From positions 11,234 to 75,233 of the forward strand of contig JBHGXV010000010.1 of the NCBI GenBank assembly GCA_041920505.1: a stretch of DNA of 64,000 nucleotides, read 5' to 3'. Both the position numbers and the translations under genes were made by a program. Below the pieces are notes generated by a model, which did no database searches, was not told the origin of the DNA, and worked only from the letters and a program-made list of their open reading frames with translations. Position 1 is the stretch's first letter. Each line of letters opens with the position of its first letter. The DNA comes from JBHGXV01 sp041920505 (GTDB lineage Bacteria > Bacillota > Bacilli > Brevibacillales > Brevibacillaceae). Positions 25,117-34,302 of the stretch are shown one piece after another.

Positions 25117-27612
25117 GTGCGTACAACGACTATCAGGCGTGAAGATATTGAACTGTTGGCTCCGGCGGGCAATTGGGACTGTCTGAAGGCAGCCGTGGCC
25201 AACGGCGCTGACGCGGTCTACTTCGGTGTGGAGAAGTTCAACGCGCGCGCCCGCGCGGAAAACTTCGGCATCGAGGAACTGCCTCAGATCATGTCCTTTT
25301 TGCACATGTACAAAGTAAAGGGCTTTGTGACGTTTAACATCCTGGTGTTTGAAAACGAGCTCGACGAGGCGCGCGAGCTGATCGAAGCCTGCATCGACGC
25401 CGGTGTGGACGCGGTGATCGTGCAGGACCTCGGACTGGTCAAGCTGATCCGTGAAATCTCCCCCGACTTCCCGATCCACGGCTCGACGCAGATGACGATC
25501 ACCTCTGCGGAAGCGGTGGAATTCACCAGGCCGTTCAAGCTGGAGCGGGTGGTGCTCGGGCGGGAAAACTCGCTTGCCGAGATTCGCCAGATCGGCCAAA
25601 AGGCCAGACTGCCGATGGAAGTGTTCGTCCACGGCGCGCTGTGCGTCTCCTTCTCCGGCCAGTGCCTCACCTCGGAGATGTGGGGCGGCCGCTCGGCCAA
25701 CCGCGGCGAATGCGCCCAGGCCTGTCGCCTGCCCTACGATCTGATCGTCGACGGCGAGCAAAAGGAGATGGGGAATGTCGCCTACCTGCTCTCGCCCAAA
25801 GACCTGGCGGCGATCGATCTCGTTCCCGAACTGATCGAGGCGGGCGTCACCTCGTTCAAGATCGAAGGGCGGCTGAAGTCGCCGGAGTATGTCGCCAACG
25901 TCGTCTCCAAGTACCGGGCGGCCATCGACCGCTATTTCGCGGGGCAATGGACGCCGCCGGACGAAGAGGAGATGCGCGAACTGAAACAGAGCTTTTCACG
26001 CGGCTTCACGCACGGCTTTTTGAAAGGCACCAACAACAAGACCTTGCTTGACGGGACGTTCCCGAAAAGCCGGGGCGTCTTCCTCGGCACGGTAAAAGCC
26101 GTGCTGAAACACGCCGTGCTTGTCGAGCTACAGGCGCCGTTGAAACGGGGCGACGGCATCGTCTTTGACGCCGGAGACCCGACGCAGGAGGAGGAAGGCG
26201 GCCGCGTCTACGACATCCTGCGAAAAGGGCGCAAGCAGGAGGGCGAGGTTCGAAGTGGCCTGTACGAGATCGTGATGGGGCGAAACGACGTCAACCTGCA
26301 GCGCATCTCCCCCGGCGACCGCGTGTGGAAGACCAACGATCCCGAACTGAACAAGCGGCTGCGCAAGACGTTCGAGACGGACAAGCCGTACCGTACCTTC
26401 CCGCTCTCCGTCTACGTGACCGGCAGCGCCGGTGAGCCGCTCGTCACCACCTGGGTGGACGCCGCCGCCAATCACGCGGTTACCGTCCGCTCGCAACTGC
26501 TACTGGAGACGGCATACAAACGGCCGCTTACGTATACCCTGTTGCATGAGCAGTTGGGCCGGTTGGGCGGTACGCTGTATACCCTGGAAGCGGACAGCCT
26601 GACCGTCGAACTAAAGGGCGATGTGATCCTGCCGGTGAGCGAACTGAATCGGATGCGCCGGGAAGCGGTGGAACAACTGACGTATCTGCGCACAAAACCC
26701 CCGGTCTACACCAAGCGGCGCGTCGACGTCTACGCCGACCTAACGAAAAAAACGCCGGTCGACAAACCGATGCTGACCGCCTTGTGCCGTTCGCTCGACC
26801 AACTGGAGGCCGCCGCGCAGACCGATGTCGATTTCCTGTATGCCGACTTCGAATTCGTCAAACAGTATCCCGAAGCGGTCAAACTGGCCCACCGCTACGG
26901 CAAACCGATCGGCCTGGCGACGATGCGCATCCACATGCCGGACGACAACGGCGTCCTGGCCCTGATCGCCAAAAGCCGGCCGGACGCGATCCTGGTGCGC
27001 AACACCGGAGCGCTCCACTATTACCTGTCGCGCCGCGATGAACTGCCGGTGACGCTGATCGGCGACTTTTCGCTCAACATCGCCAACCACAAGACGGTCG
27101 ATCTGTTCCTTGAGCAGGGGCTGGCGCGCGTGACACCGTCCTACGACCTGAACATCCAGCAGATGGTCGACCTGCTCTTTCGCACCGACGCGTCCCGGCT
27201 GGAGCTGGTGATCCATCAGCATCTGCCGATGTTTCATACGGAACACTGCGTATACTGCACCTTTTTGAGCGAGGGTACGGATCACACCAACTGCGGTACG
27301 CCGTGCGAGACGTCGCGCATCTCGCTTAGGGACCGCGTCGGCTTCTCCCATCCGGTGCGGGTGGACACCGGCTGCCGCAATACCGTGTACAACGCGATCG
27401 ACCAGTCGGGCGCCGAGTACATCGACGAATTCAAACGGCTTGGCGTCGGCGGCTACCGGGTGGAGTTTCTCGAAGAAGAGCCTGACCGGGTGCAGGAAGT
27501 GATCCGCCTCTACCGCCAGGCGCTGGCCAGTGAAGTGAGCGGCACGCATGTGTGGAAGACGTTGAAAGCGATCAATCAACTGGGCGTTACCCGCGGCCAG
27601 TTGGTCAAATAA
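25117..27612 (+). CDS. U32 family protein, RlhA-like (23S rRNA hydroxylation type)
   Basis: An 831-residue protein of the U32 'peptidase' family with a C-terminal DUF3656-type extension, the layout of RlhA, which makes 5-hydroxycytidine in 23S rRNA; peptidase activity is doubtful for this group. The N-terminal TIM-barrel part starts with LLAPAGNWDCLKAAV and carries the conserved cysteine set (HGALCVSFSGQCLTS and RGECAQACR) plus SFKIEGRLKSPEYVA. A second cysteine group lies near the end (HCVYCTF and NCGTPC). GGAGGG is 11 nt before GTG 25117; another GTG at 25078 lacks such a site, so the start is uncertain. It is followed 13 nt later by a DUF1128 gene. Confidence 0.85.
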   Translation: MRTTTIRREDIELLAPAGNWDCLKAAVANGADAVYFGVEKFNARARAENFGIEELPQIMSFLHMYKVKGFVTFNILVFENELDEARELIEACIDAGVDAVIVQDLGLVKLIREISPDFPIHGSTQMTITSAEAVEFTRPFKLERVVLGRENSLAEIRQIGQKARLPMEVFVHGALCVSFSGQCLTSEMWGGRSANRGECAQACRLPYDLIVDGEQKEMGNVAYLLSPKDLAAIDLVPELIEAGVTSFKIEGRLKSPEYVANVVSKYRAAIDRYFAGQWTPPDEEEMRELKQSFSRGFTHGFLKGTNNKTLLDGTFPKSRGVFLGTVKAVLKHAVLVELQAPLKRGDGIVFDAGDPTQEEEGGRVYDILRKGRKQEGEVRSGLYEIVMGRNDVNLQRISPGDRVWKTNDPELNKRLRKTFETDKPYRTFPLSVYVTGSAGEPLVTTWVDAAANHAVTVRSQLLLETAYKRPLTYTLLHEQLGRLGGTLYTLEADSLTVELKGDVILPVSELNRMRREAVEQLTYLRTKPPVYTKRRVDVYADLTKKTPVDKPMLTALCRSLDQLEAAAQTDVDFLYADFEFVKQYPEAVKLAHRYGKPIGLATMRIHMPDDNGVLALIAKSRPDAILVRNTGALHYYLSRRDELPVTLIGDFSLNIANHKTVDLFLEQGLARVTPSYDLNIQQMVDLLFRTDASRLELVIHQHLPMFHTEHCVYCTFLSEGTDHTNCGTPCETSRISLRDRVGFSHPVRVDTGCRNTVYNAIDQSGAEYIDEFKRLGVGGYRVEFLEEEPDRVQEVIRLYRQALASEVSGTHVWKTLKAINQLGVTRGQLVK

Positions 27613-27625
27613 GGAGGGGACCCTG

Positions 27626-27856
27626 ATGCCCGATTTGAAAGAAGCAACACCCGAAAACCTGGCCATCGTGATCGAGGGGATCAAAGCGAAGCTGAACATG
27701 GTCAACACAAGCGTGATGCGGGCCGAAGATTTCGATTTGGCCAATTACGACGACCTGTTGTACCTGTACAACATGGTGCAGAAAAAAAGCAGTTTCAGCA
27801 TCAACGAGATGACCGCCATCGTCGAAGAGCTGGGCAGCATGCGCAAGCCAAAGTAA
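27626..27856 (+). CDS. DUF1128 family protein (YfkK-like)
   Basis: A 76-residue soluble protein. Conserved features of the family are visible: ATPENLAIVIEGIKAKLNMVN, the DFD-YDDLLYLYNMV stretch and KSSFSINEMTAIVEELG. Function is unknown in all relatives that I know. AAGGAGGGG precedes the ATG, and the gene is 13 nt after the U32 gene, so both share a transcript ending at the terminator at 27901. Confidence 0.9.
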   Translation: MPDLKEATPENLAIVIEGIKAKLNMVNTSVMRAEDFDLANYDDLLYLYNMVQKKSSFSINEMTAIVEELGSMRKPK

Positions 27857-27900
27857 TCTTTCCGCCGAGGCTTGCTGCCCTGCCCCGCCTCGGAACAGCA

Positions 27901-27937
27901 AAACACTTCCGCTCTCACGGAACGGAAGTGTTTTTTG
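27901..27937 (+). terminator. Terminator of the U32-DUF1128 unit
   Basis: AAACACTTCCG / CGGAAGTGTTT, 11-bp stem, then TTTTG. A second hairpin (CCGAGGC / GCCTCGG) lies just before it. Confidence 0.9.
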
Positions 27938-27979
27938 CTTGTGTAGCAATCCCCCCGCCAGCCGCCGGGCGCGGAACGG

Positions 27980-28219
27980 CTAGTCAGGCACGACCGTTTC
28001 GCGGTGTTCCGCTCCGCCGCTTTCGATTTTCATCGGACAGAGCGAATCGTCGCCGATGATTTGGATTCCGCTGATCGGGTAATGGGTCTGGATTGCCAGG
28101 CGCATGTCTTCCACCAGCGTACACAGCACCTCTTCTTGAATCCGCTGGTCAAACGTGAGTCGAATGTCGATGGCGTACGGCTCGGGAGCCGGATGCTGTT
28201 TGGGATCGGCGTTTCGCAC
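27980..28219 (-). CDS. Small hypothetical protein (79 aa)
   Basis: I do not recognise this protein. It begins at a GTG with GGAGG 8 nt upstream, and has a proline/charged N-terminus, a middle helix-like stretch (FDQRIQEEVLCTLVEDMRLAIQTH) and a strand-rich end (ISGIQIIGDD). No membrane segment. It lies 84 nt downstream of cimA on the same strand and may be co-transcribed. The ribosome site and codon use support a real gene; no function can be offered. Confidence 0.5.
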   Translation of the reverse strand: MRNADPKQHPAPEPYAIDIRLTFDQRIQEEVLCTLVEDMRLAIQTHYPISGIQIIGDDSLCPMKIESGGAEHRETVVPD

Positions 28220-28303
28220 GTGAAGCACCTCCGCTGCAATGGGTTGGGGTTCTTTCCCTAGCGTGGCTTCGACGTCTCTGTTTCATGCACCGGCACCCTG
28301 TCC

Positions 28304-29929
28304 TCAGTGGTTGATGATCCCCACCCGCGGCTCTGCTTCCGCTTCGGCCGGGACAGCCTCGCACCCCTCTTTCCACAACAGGTAGCGAATACTGTCGACA
28401 AGCGCTTCCCAACTGGCCTCGATCACGTTGGTGGAGACGCCGACCGTGCTCCAGCGCTCTCCCTCGCGCACCGACTCGATCAACACCCGCACCTTGGCCG
28501 CCGTCGCCTCGCTTTCGTCCAGCACCCGCACCTTGTAGTCGGCCAGGTGCATCTCGGCGAGACAGGGGAAGTGCGCCTCCAGCGCTTTGCGCAGGGCATT
28601 GTCCAGTGCATTGACCGGACCGTTGCCCTCGGCGGCGGTGTGGACGGTCTGCCCGTTGACCTTCAGCTTGATGACCGCTTCGGAAAGAATCGATTTGTCC
28701 GCCGACTTTTCCATCAGGATTTTGAACGACTCCAGCGTAAACAACTCGCGCGCCTGTCCGGTCGCTTCCAGCAACATGAGCGAGAGCGACGCTTCCGCCC
28801 CTTCGTACTGATACCCCTGGTACTCCCTTTCCTTGATCCGCTTGATCATCGCTTTCGCCTCCGGCCGGCCCGGATCGAACGCCAGGTTCAACTCTTCCGC
28901 TTTGGCCAGAAGATTGCTTTGACCCGCCAGCTCGGAGACGAGCACGCGGCGGCGGTTGCCGATCTGTTCGGGGTCCAGGTGCTCGTACGTGAGCGGGTTT
29001 TTCAGCACGGCGCTGACGTGGATGCCCCCTTTGTGGGCAAAAGCGCTGTTGCCGACGAACGGCTGGTTGGTCGGGGTCACCATGTTGGCGATCTCCGCGA
29101 CGTACCGCGACACCTTGGTCAACTGGGCCAGTTGTTCCGGCTGCACACAGGCGTATCCCAGTTTCAATTGAAGGTTGGGAATCACCGAGATCAGGTTGGC
29201 GTTGCCGCAACGCTCGCCGATGCCGTTAATCGTGCCCTGCACTTGTGTCGCCCCGGCCTGCACGGCAGCCAGCGAATTGGCGACGGCCAGCTCTCCGTCG
29301 TTGTGGGCGTGGATGCCGAGCGGTGACTGCAAGCTGGATCGCACGGTGGAGACGATCTCGTGGATCTCGTGCGGCAGGCTGCCCCCGTTGGTGTCGCACA
29401 GCACCAGCCAGTCCGCCCCCGCCGCCTCCGCCTGCTCCAGAACGCGCAGCGCGTAGACCGGATTGCGCTTGAAGCCGTCAAAAAAATGCTCCGCGTCAAA
29501 CATGACGGTCAGCCCGTGCGACTTGAGGAAGCAGATCGAGTCTGCCACCATCCGCAGGTTTTCCTCCAAGGTGGTTTTCAAGGCCTGGGTCACGTGCAAA
29601 TCCCACGACTTGCCGAAAATCGCCGCCACCTGCACGCCGCTCGCCAGGATCGCCCGCAGGTTCTCGTCGTCTTCGGCGCGCACGCCCGGTCGGCAGGTGC
29701 TGCCAAACGCCGTCACCTTGGCCTGCTGAAACGTCACCTGTTTCACCCGTTCAAAAAACGCCATGTCTTTCGGATTGCTGCCCGGCCAACCGCCTTCGAT
29801 GTAATGGACGCCGAACTGGTCCAGACGAGTGGCGATCTTCACTTTGTCCTCGACAGACAGGCTGATGCCCTCGCCCTGTGTCCCGTCGCGCAAGGTGGTG
29901 TCATACAGCGTGATTGTTTTCTCTCCCAT
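28304..29929 (-). CDS. cimA: (R)-citramalate synthase CimA
   Basis: Condenses pyruvate and acetyl-CoA to citramalate, the threonine-independent entry to isoleucine synthesis. The 541-residue protein has the DRE-TIM barrel signature LYDTTLRDGTQGEGISLS, the HAHNDGELAVANSLAA metal site and the GNANL segment, followed by the C-terminal regulatory LeuA-dimer domain (about 400-530). Length and the GTQGEG motif favour CimA over 2-isopropylmalate or homocitrate synthase. The start was set at ATG 29929; a TTG 15 nt upstream is an alternative. No other branched-chain genes lie in the window. Confidence 0.9.
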   Translation of the reverse strand: MGEKTITLYDTTLRDGTQGEGISLSVEDKVKIATRLDQFGVHYIEGGWPGSNPKDMAFFERVKQVTFQQAKVTAFGSTCRPGVRAEDDENLRAILASGVQVAAIFGKSWDLHVTQALKTTLEENLRMVADSICFLKSHGLTVMFDAEHFFDGFKRNPVYALRVLEQAEAAGADWLVLCDTNGGSLPHEIHEIVSTVRSSLQSPLGIHAHNDGELAVANSLAAVQAGATQVQGTINGIGERCGNANLISVIPNLQLKLGYACVQPEQLAQLTKVSRYVAEIANMVTPTNQPFVGNSAFAHKGGIHVSAVLKNPLTYEHLDPEQIGNRRRVLVSELAGQSNLLAKAEELNLAFDPGRPEAKAMIKRIKEREYQGYQYEGAEASLSLMLLEATGQARELFTLESFKILMEKSADKSILSEAVIKLKVNGQTVHTAAEGNGPVNALDNALRKALEAHFPCLAEMHLADYKVRVLDESEATAAKVRVLIESVREGERWSTVGVSTNVIEASWEALVDSIRYLLWKEGCEAVPAEAEAEPRVGIINH

Positions 29930-30171
29930 GTCTCCCAACTCCAACTCTCCATTTGTCGAATCTTTCGAATTATCTAGGTATTTGTGTAATTTTTGATTGC
30001 CTACCAGTATATCATACCTGCCGGGGAGAAAAAACCTGTCTTTTCCCGCTTTTCCGATAAGACTTTTCCGATTGGGAGAGGGAGGATTTCACCGACACGG
30101 CGTTGAAAAACAGGGGAAAGGAAACGCCGCGACTGGCGGCGTCCGTCCGTACAGAAAAAGGAGTGTCGATC

Positions 30172-31215
30172 ATGCAACCGATACGAACAGCGATCATCGG
30201 CTACGGTCTGGCCGGGTCCGTCTTCCACGCGCCCATCATCCGAGCGGTGGAGGGACTGGCCTTGACCAAAGTGGTATCGTCCGACCCGGCAAAGGTGCTG
30301 CGAGACCACCCCGACGTGGACGTGGTGGCTAGTCCCGACGCCTTGTTCGCCGATCCGGACGTCGATCTGGTCGTGATCGCCACCCCCAACACCACCCATT
30401 ACCCGCTCGCCCGTCAGGCCCTCGAAGCCGGAAAGCACGTCGTGGTGGACAAACCGTTTGTCATCCGCGCCGAAGAGGGGCTGAGACTGGTGGAACTGGC
30501 GAAAAAGCAAGGGCGTGTGCTCAGCGTCTACCAGAACCGGCGGTGGGACAACGACTTTCTCACCGTAAAAAAGCTGGTGAATGGCGGACTGCTCGGCGAC
30601 GTCCACACCTACCAGGCGCACTACGACCGTTTCCGTCCCGAGGTGCGCAACCGCTGGCGCGAACAGAATCTGGAAGGCTCGGGCATCCTGTACGACCTCG
30701 GGTCCCATCTGATCGACCAGGCGCTTCATCTTTTCGGCCTGCCGCAAACGGTCTGGGCCGATCTCGCCGTGCAGCGGACCGGCGGACAGGCCGTTGACTA
30801 TTTCCACCTGGTGCTCGATTTCGGAGCGACCAAGGCGATCCTGCACGCCGGTTCGCTGGTGAAACAGCCGGGACCGCGTTATCAGGTACACGGCAGCAAG
30901 GGCAGTTTCCTCAAATACGGAATCGACTCCCAGGAAGAGCTGCTGCGGCAGGGCAAACGGCCGGGTGCCGCAGGCTGGGGCGAGGATCGCCCGGAGTGGT
31001 ACGGAGAGTTGACCACCGAAGTGGGCGACGTGACGCTCACCAGCAAGATTCCGACGGAGACGGGTTGTTACGAAGCGTATTACCGGAGCATCGTCCGGGC
31101 GATCGCGGGAGACGGCGAGGTGCCGGTCGACGCCCGCGACGCGGTGCACACGATCCGGGTAATCGAGTGCGCGATGCGAAGCAGCCAAGAGAAGCGGACT
31201 GTGCCGTTCGCGTGA
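30172..31215 (+). CDS. Gfo/Idh/MocA oxidoreductase, IolW-like
   Basis: A 347-residue NAD(P)-dependent dehydrogenase. The Rossmann motif GYGLAGSVFHAPII is at the N-terminus, EAGKHVVVDKPFV carries the catalytic Lys of the EKP-type motif, and the second domain has GSGILYDLGSHLIDQALHLFG with the conserved Asp and His. The arrangement resembles NADP-dependent scyllo-inositol dehydrogenase IolW/YvaA of Bacillus; the substrate is inferred. AAGGAG precedes the ATG at 30172. It stands alone, convergent with a hydrolase gene. Confidence 0.88.
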   Translation: MQPIRTAIIGYGLAGSVFHAPIIRAVEGLALTKVVSSDPAKVLRDHPDVDVVASPDALFADPDVDLVVIATPNTTHYPLARQALEAGKHVVVDKPFVIRAEEGLRLVELAKKQGRVLSVYQNRRWDNDFLTVKKLVNGGLLGDVHTYQAHYDRFRPEVRNRWREQNLEGSGILYDLGSHLIDQALHLFGLPQTVWADLAVQRTGGQAVDYFHLVLDFGATKAILHAGSLVKQPGPRYQVHGSKGSFLKYGIDSQEELLRQGKRPGAAGWGEDRPEWYGELTTEVGDVTLTSKIPTETGCYEAYYRSIVRAIAGDGEVPVDARDAVHTIRVIECAMRSSQEKRTVPFA

Positions 31216-31223
31216 AAATGAAA

Positions 31224-31264
31224 AGGCCGGGAAGCGCATGATGGATGCGCTCCCGGCCTCTTTG
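31224..31264. terminator. Bidirectional terminator
   Basis: AGGCCGGGA / TCCCGGCCT outer stem and GCGCAT / ATGCGC inner stem, T-rich on both sides; between convergent genes. Confidence 0.85.
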
Positions 31265-31267
31265 CGT

Positions 31268-32122
31268 TCACCCCCGCCCGCTTTGCTCCAGCACGAATCC
31301 GGCGGTAACGTCGATCGCTTCTTCCAGCGACTCCGACGTGCCGACAAACGGATGGCGCGTGTTGAAGGTGTGGTCGCCGCCGGCGATCCAGTGCACGCGG
31401 CCGTTGCGGGCGGCCGCGCCAAGCTTCCTGGCTCCCTCCACCAGTCTCGGGTAGTCCCGGTCCCCCTGCACGATCAACAACGGCTGCTCCATCGCCGCCA
31501 CTTTAGCGACGAGATCGTACGCCTCGGCGTTTTGATCCACATCCTCGATCACCGTACGGGTGAGCGGCATGCGCTGCTGCGTGCGGGCGTTCAGGATGTA
31601 GCCGACGCCGTTTTCTTCGATCTCTTTGCGCAGCGCGGCGTCAAACAGATTCACATGAGCGATGCCGTTCCAGGTGACGATCCCTTTGACCCGCGGGTTC
31701 CCCGCGCCAAACAGGATGGCGTCGCCGCCTCCCTTGCTGTGGCCGAGCACAAAGAGCTCTTCTTGTTCCATCCGATCTGCCCCGGGGAGCCGCCCATCCA
31801 GGAGCGCCTCGGTGAGCGCGGTCAGGTCGGCCACCTCCCGCGCGTAGGTATTGACCGCGAACTTTTCCAGTTCGTCGAATTCTGTCAGGCTTTCGCCGAC
31901 ACCATTGCAGGAGAAGTTGAAGCGGATCGCGGCAATGCCGCGACGGGACAATTGTTCGCAGGCGTAGGGGAAGCTGCCCCAGTCCTTGAATCCTTTAAAC
32001 CCATGGCAAAACAGCAGGACGGGAAAGGGGCCGGCTCCCGTGGAATTGTCCTCCTTCGGCAGATGGATGTCGCCCCGTATCACCAGATCCCGATCCACGG
32101 GGATGACAAACGATTGCTTCAT
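31268..32122 (-). CDS. Alpha/beta hydrolase (dienelactone hydrolase-like)
   Basis: A 284-residue cytoplasmic serine hydrolase. The nucleophile elbow is GHSKGG, the oxyanion region FCHGFKGFKDW, the acid lies in QGDRDYP and the catalytic His in GGDHTFN. There is no signal peptide. The substrate is unknown; relatives act on esters or acyl-peptides. It starts 3 nt after the M20 amidohydrolase stop on the same strand, so the two genes form an operon and may share acylated substrates. Confidence 0.87.
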   Translation of the reverse strand: MKQSFVIPVDRDLVIRGDIHLPKEDNSTGAGPFPVLLFCHGFKGFKDWGSFPYACEQLSRRGIAAIRFNFSCNGVGESLTEFDELEKFAVNTYAREVADLTALTEALLDGRLPGADRMEQEELFVLGHSKGGGDAILFGAGNPRVKGIVTWNGIAHVNLFDAALRKEIEENGVGYILNARTQQRMPLTRTVIEDVDQNAEAYDLVAKVAAMEQPLLIVQGDRDYPRLVEGARKLGAAARNGRVHWIAGGDHTFNTRHPFVGTSESLEEAIDVTAGFVLEQSGRG

Positions 32123-32125
32123 CTC

Positions 32126-33355
32126 TTACCCTTCCTCTCCGCTTGCGATCGGTTCCGCCTGTTCCGCTTCCTGCGACAAATACGCCAGCGCGCTGCGGCC
32201 CAGGACTTCGGCGCTGATCAGCATCGCTGATTCGTCGATGTCGAAGCGCGGGTGGTGGTGCGGATACTCCGCTCCCTTGGCCGGATTGCCCGCGCCGATG
32301 AAAACGAACGCGCCCGGCACCTTTTGCAGATAGTAGGAGAAGTCCTCTCCCCCCATCGTCGGCTGCATCGGAAGCACGTTTTCGCTGCCCACGGCGGCCT
32401 GGGCCGCCGCGCGAACGATCTTTGTCTCCAGCGGGGCGTTGATGACCGCCGGGTAGCCCCGGTCGTACGTCACCGTCGCCTGTCCGCCCATCGTGGCCGC
32501 CACCCCCGTGGCGATTTCGGTCAGGCGCTGTTGCGCCCGGTCGCGCACTGACGGCAAAAACGACCGGACCGTTCCGGTCAGACGGCAGGTGTCAGCGATC
32601 ACGTTGAAGTTGTCTCCGGCGTGGAACGTTCCCACCGTGACGACGACGCTCTCCAATGGGTTGATGTTGCGGCTCGCAATCGTCTGCAGGCTCATCACGA
32701 TCTGCGAGCCGATCACGATCGGGTCCACCGTCTGGTGCGGCAGCGCTCCATGGCCGCCTTTGCCCTGAATGTCGATGGTAAAGTCGTCCACATTGGCCAT
32801 GATCGGCCCCTCGGCGATCTCCACCTGACCGACCGGCAGCATCGACCAGAGATGGGCGCCGAAGATCGCGTCCACGCCGTCAAGCGCGCCGTCCGCCACC
32901 ATCTGCACGGCGCCTCCCGGATTCTCTTCCTCGGCGTGCTGGAAAAGAAACACCACGTTGCCGGGGAGCTCGTCGCGGTGCTTGGCGAACACCGTCGCCA
33001 GCCCCAACAGGGCGGAGGTGTGCGCATCATGGCCGCAGGCGTGCATCACGCCCGGCACTTTCGACTTGTACGGCACGTCTTTTTGATCCTGGATCGGCAG
33101 CGCGTCGAAGTCGGCGCGCAAGGCCACCGTCCGCCCCGGCTTGCCGCCGCGCAACAGACCGACCACGCCGCGCCCGCCGACGCCGGTGCGCACCTCGTCC
33201 AATCCCAGACCGCGCAAGATGTCGGCGATCATCGCCGGGGTTTTTTCCTCCTGAAACGACAACTCCGGATACTGGTGCAAGTGGCGCCGCCACGCCACGA
33301 TTTGCGGTTCGATCTCACGGAGCGATTCTCTCAACCGATTGGCCACGTCTTGCAT
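32126..33355 (-). CDS. M20 family amidohydrolase (N-acyl-amino-acid type)
   Basis: A 409-residue metallo-amidohydrolase of the hippurate hydrolase/aminoacylase group. Motifs: RRHLHQYPELSFQEE at the start, ALRADFDALP, the metal site HACGHDAHTSALLG, the catalytic HAEEENPGG, and the C-terminal GGEDFSYY. A dimerisation lid lies at about 180-290. It probably removes acyl groups from amino acids. GGGGAGG precedes the ATG at 33355; 20 in-frame codons upstream are not supported. It is the first gene of a pair with the hydrolase. Confidence 0.9.
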   Translation of the reverse strand: MQDVANRLRESLREIEPQIVAWRRHLHQYPELSFQEEKTPAMIADILRGLGLDEVRTGVGGRGVVGLLRGGKPGRTVALRADFDALPIQDQKDVPYKSKVPGVMHACGHDAHTSALLGLATVFAKHRDELPGNVVFLFQHAEEENPGGAVQMVADGALDGVDAIFGAHLWSMLPVGQVEIAEGPIMANVDDFTIDIQGKGGHGALPHQTVDPIVIGSQIVMSLQTIASRNINPLESVVVTVGTFHAGDNFNVIADTCRLTGTVRSFLPSVRDRAQQRLTEIATGVAATMGGQATVTYDRGYPAVINAPLETKIVRAAAQAAVGSENVLPMQPTMGGEDFSYYLQKVPGAFVFIGAGNPAKGAEYPHHHPRFDIDESAMLISAEVLGRSALAYLSQEAEQAEPIASGEEG

Positions 33356-33435
33356 GCCGTTCTCCTCCCCTCGTGTCTTCCTATGTCTCATTCTAGCAAA
33401 TGTGGAGAGGATCATGCCAAACGTTTCTCGACAGA

Positions 33436-33463
33436 CGAAACCGGGGCCCTGTTCGGACCCCGG
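33436..33463 (-). terminator. Terminator of the cold-shock gene
   Basis: CCGGGG / CCCCGG stem, extended by weaker pairs; on the minus strand it is followed by TTTCGTC. Confidence 0.55.
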
Positions 33464-33479
33464 CGCAGGTGCGGCTGAT

Positions 33480-33680
33480 CTATCGGACGCGAACGACGTT
33501 GGCGGCTTGCGGGCCGCGCTGGCCGTCGACGATGTCGAATGTCACCAATTCCCCTTCTTCCAGGTTGCGAAACCCGGTTCCGACGATTCCGGTATAGTGG
33601 ACGAACACGTCACCGCCGCCTTCTTTTTCAATAAACCCGTACCCTTTTTCCTTGTTGAACCACTTGACTTTCCCCCGCAT
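33480..33680 (-). CDS. Cold-shock domain RNA chaperone
   Basis: A 66-residue CspA/CspB-type protein binding single-stranded RNA and DNA. RNP1 (KGYGFIE) and RNP2 (VFVHY) are intact; the N-terminus MRGKVKWFNKEK is standard. GGGAGG precedes the ATG at 33680. The 10 additional in-frame codons upstream are untranslated leader. Cold-shock genes often have structured leaders; about 150 nt separate it from the next start on the other strand, without an evident cold box. Confidence 0.95.
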   Translation of the reverse strand: MRGKVKWFNKEKGYGFIEKEGGGDVFVHYTGIVGTGFRNLEEGELVTFDIVDGQRGPQAANVVRVR

Positions 33681-33830
33681 GTTCCTGTTCCTCCCTTGCG
33701 TCAAAAGCATGTGTGCTTTTGTGTATCTTATGCCGGAAGAGAACAGGGTGATTCTAAAATTCCCCGTTTTCGGCTACAATGTAGATGGTTTTTACGCAAA
33801 GCGGCAATTTGGGGAAAGGAGAGATTTTGC

Positions 33831-34298
33831 ATGCGTTATCTCGTGTTGCTGTTGTGTGCGTTGCTGTTTGCCTCCGGCTGCTCCGAAGTGGACAAAGCCG
33901 TGGAAACGGGCAAACAGGCGGTGGAGGCCGGCAAGCAGGTGGTCGAAGCAGGCAAGCAAGCCGTGGAAGCAGGCAAGCAACTGGCCGATTCGGAAATCGC
34001 CAAGCAACTCGCGCAGTACCTGCAACAAAAGTACGATACGGCAGAACCCCCCTTGCGCAAGGCGATGTTCTCCGCCGACGGCAAGCTGTTGGTCGAAGAG
34101 TTGAAACAGACGGAGCTGGCCAACTTCAGCTTCTACAAATCCGATCTGCTCGGCGTCGAGTTTCGCGGCAAGCTGATGGCGGACGGCAACTTTCAGGTGC
34201 TTCGTTACAGCCTGAGCAACCCGAACGAGCAGCCGACAGTGGTCAAGGAGTTCCACGTCTTCCTCGATCCCGCAAGCGGCCAAGTGCAGGTGAATTAG
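33831..34298 (+). CDS. Lipoprotein with heptad repeats
   Basis: A 155-residue lipoprotein: signal peptide with lipobox FASGC (Cys17), then four tandem copies of a 7-residue unit (VEAGKQA-type, from 21-nt repeats at about 33901-33984) that would form an amphipathic helix, then a C-terminal domain of about 100 residues (YSLSNPNEQPTVVKEFHVFLD is near the end). The repeat number could vary by slippage. AAAGGAGAG precedes the ATG. No family is recognised for the C-terminal domain. It is anchored outside the membrane; function unknown. Confidence 0.8.
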   Translation: MRYLVLLLCALLFASGCSEVDKAVETGKQAVEAGKQVVEAGKQAVEAGKQLADSEIAKQLAQYLQQKYDTAEPPLRKAMFSADGKLLVEELKQTELANFSFYKSDLLGVEFRGKLMADGNFQVLRYSLSNPNEQPTVVKEFHVFLDPASGQVQVN

Positions 34299-34302
34299 AC
34301 AT

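Noticed and set aside
33449..33463. Cold-box or riboswitch near the cold-shock gene
   Set aside because: Only a simple downstream terminator stem is visible.
33339..33830. Long upstream extension of the heptad lipoprotein frame
   Set aside because: It runs antisense through the cold-shock gene; the signal peptide and ribosome site define the start at 33831.
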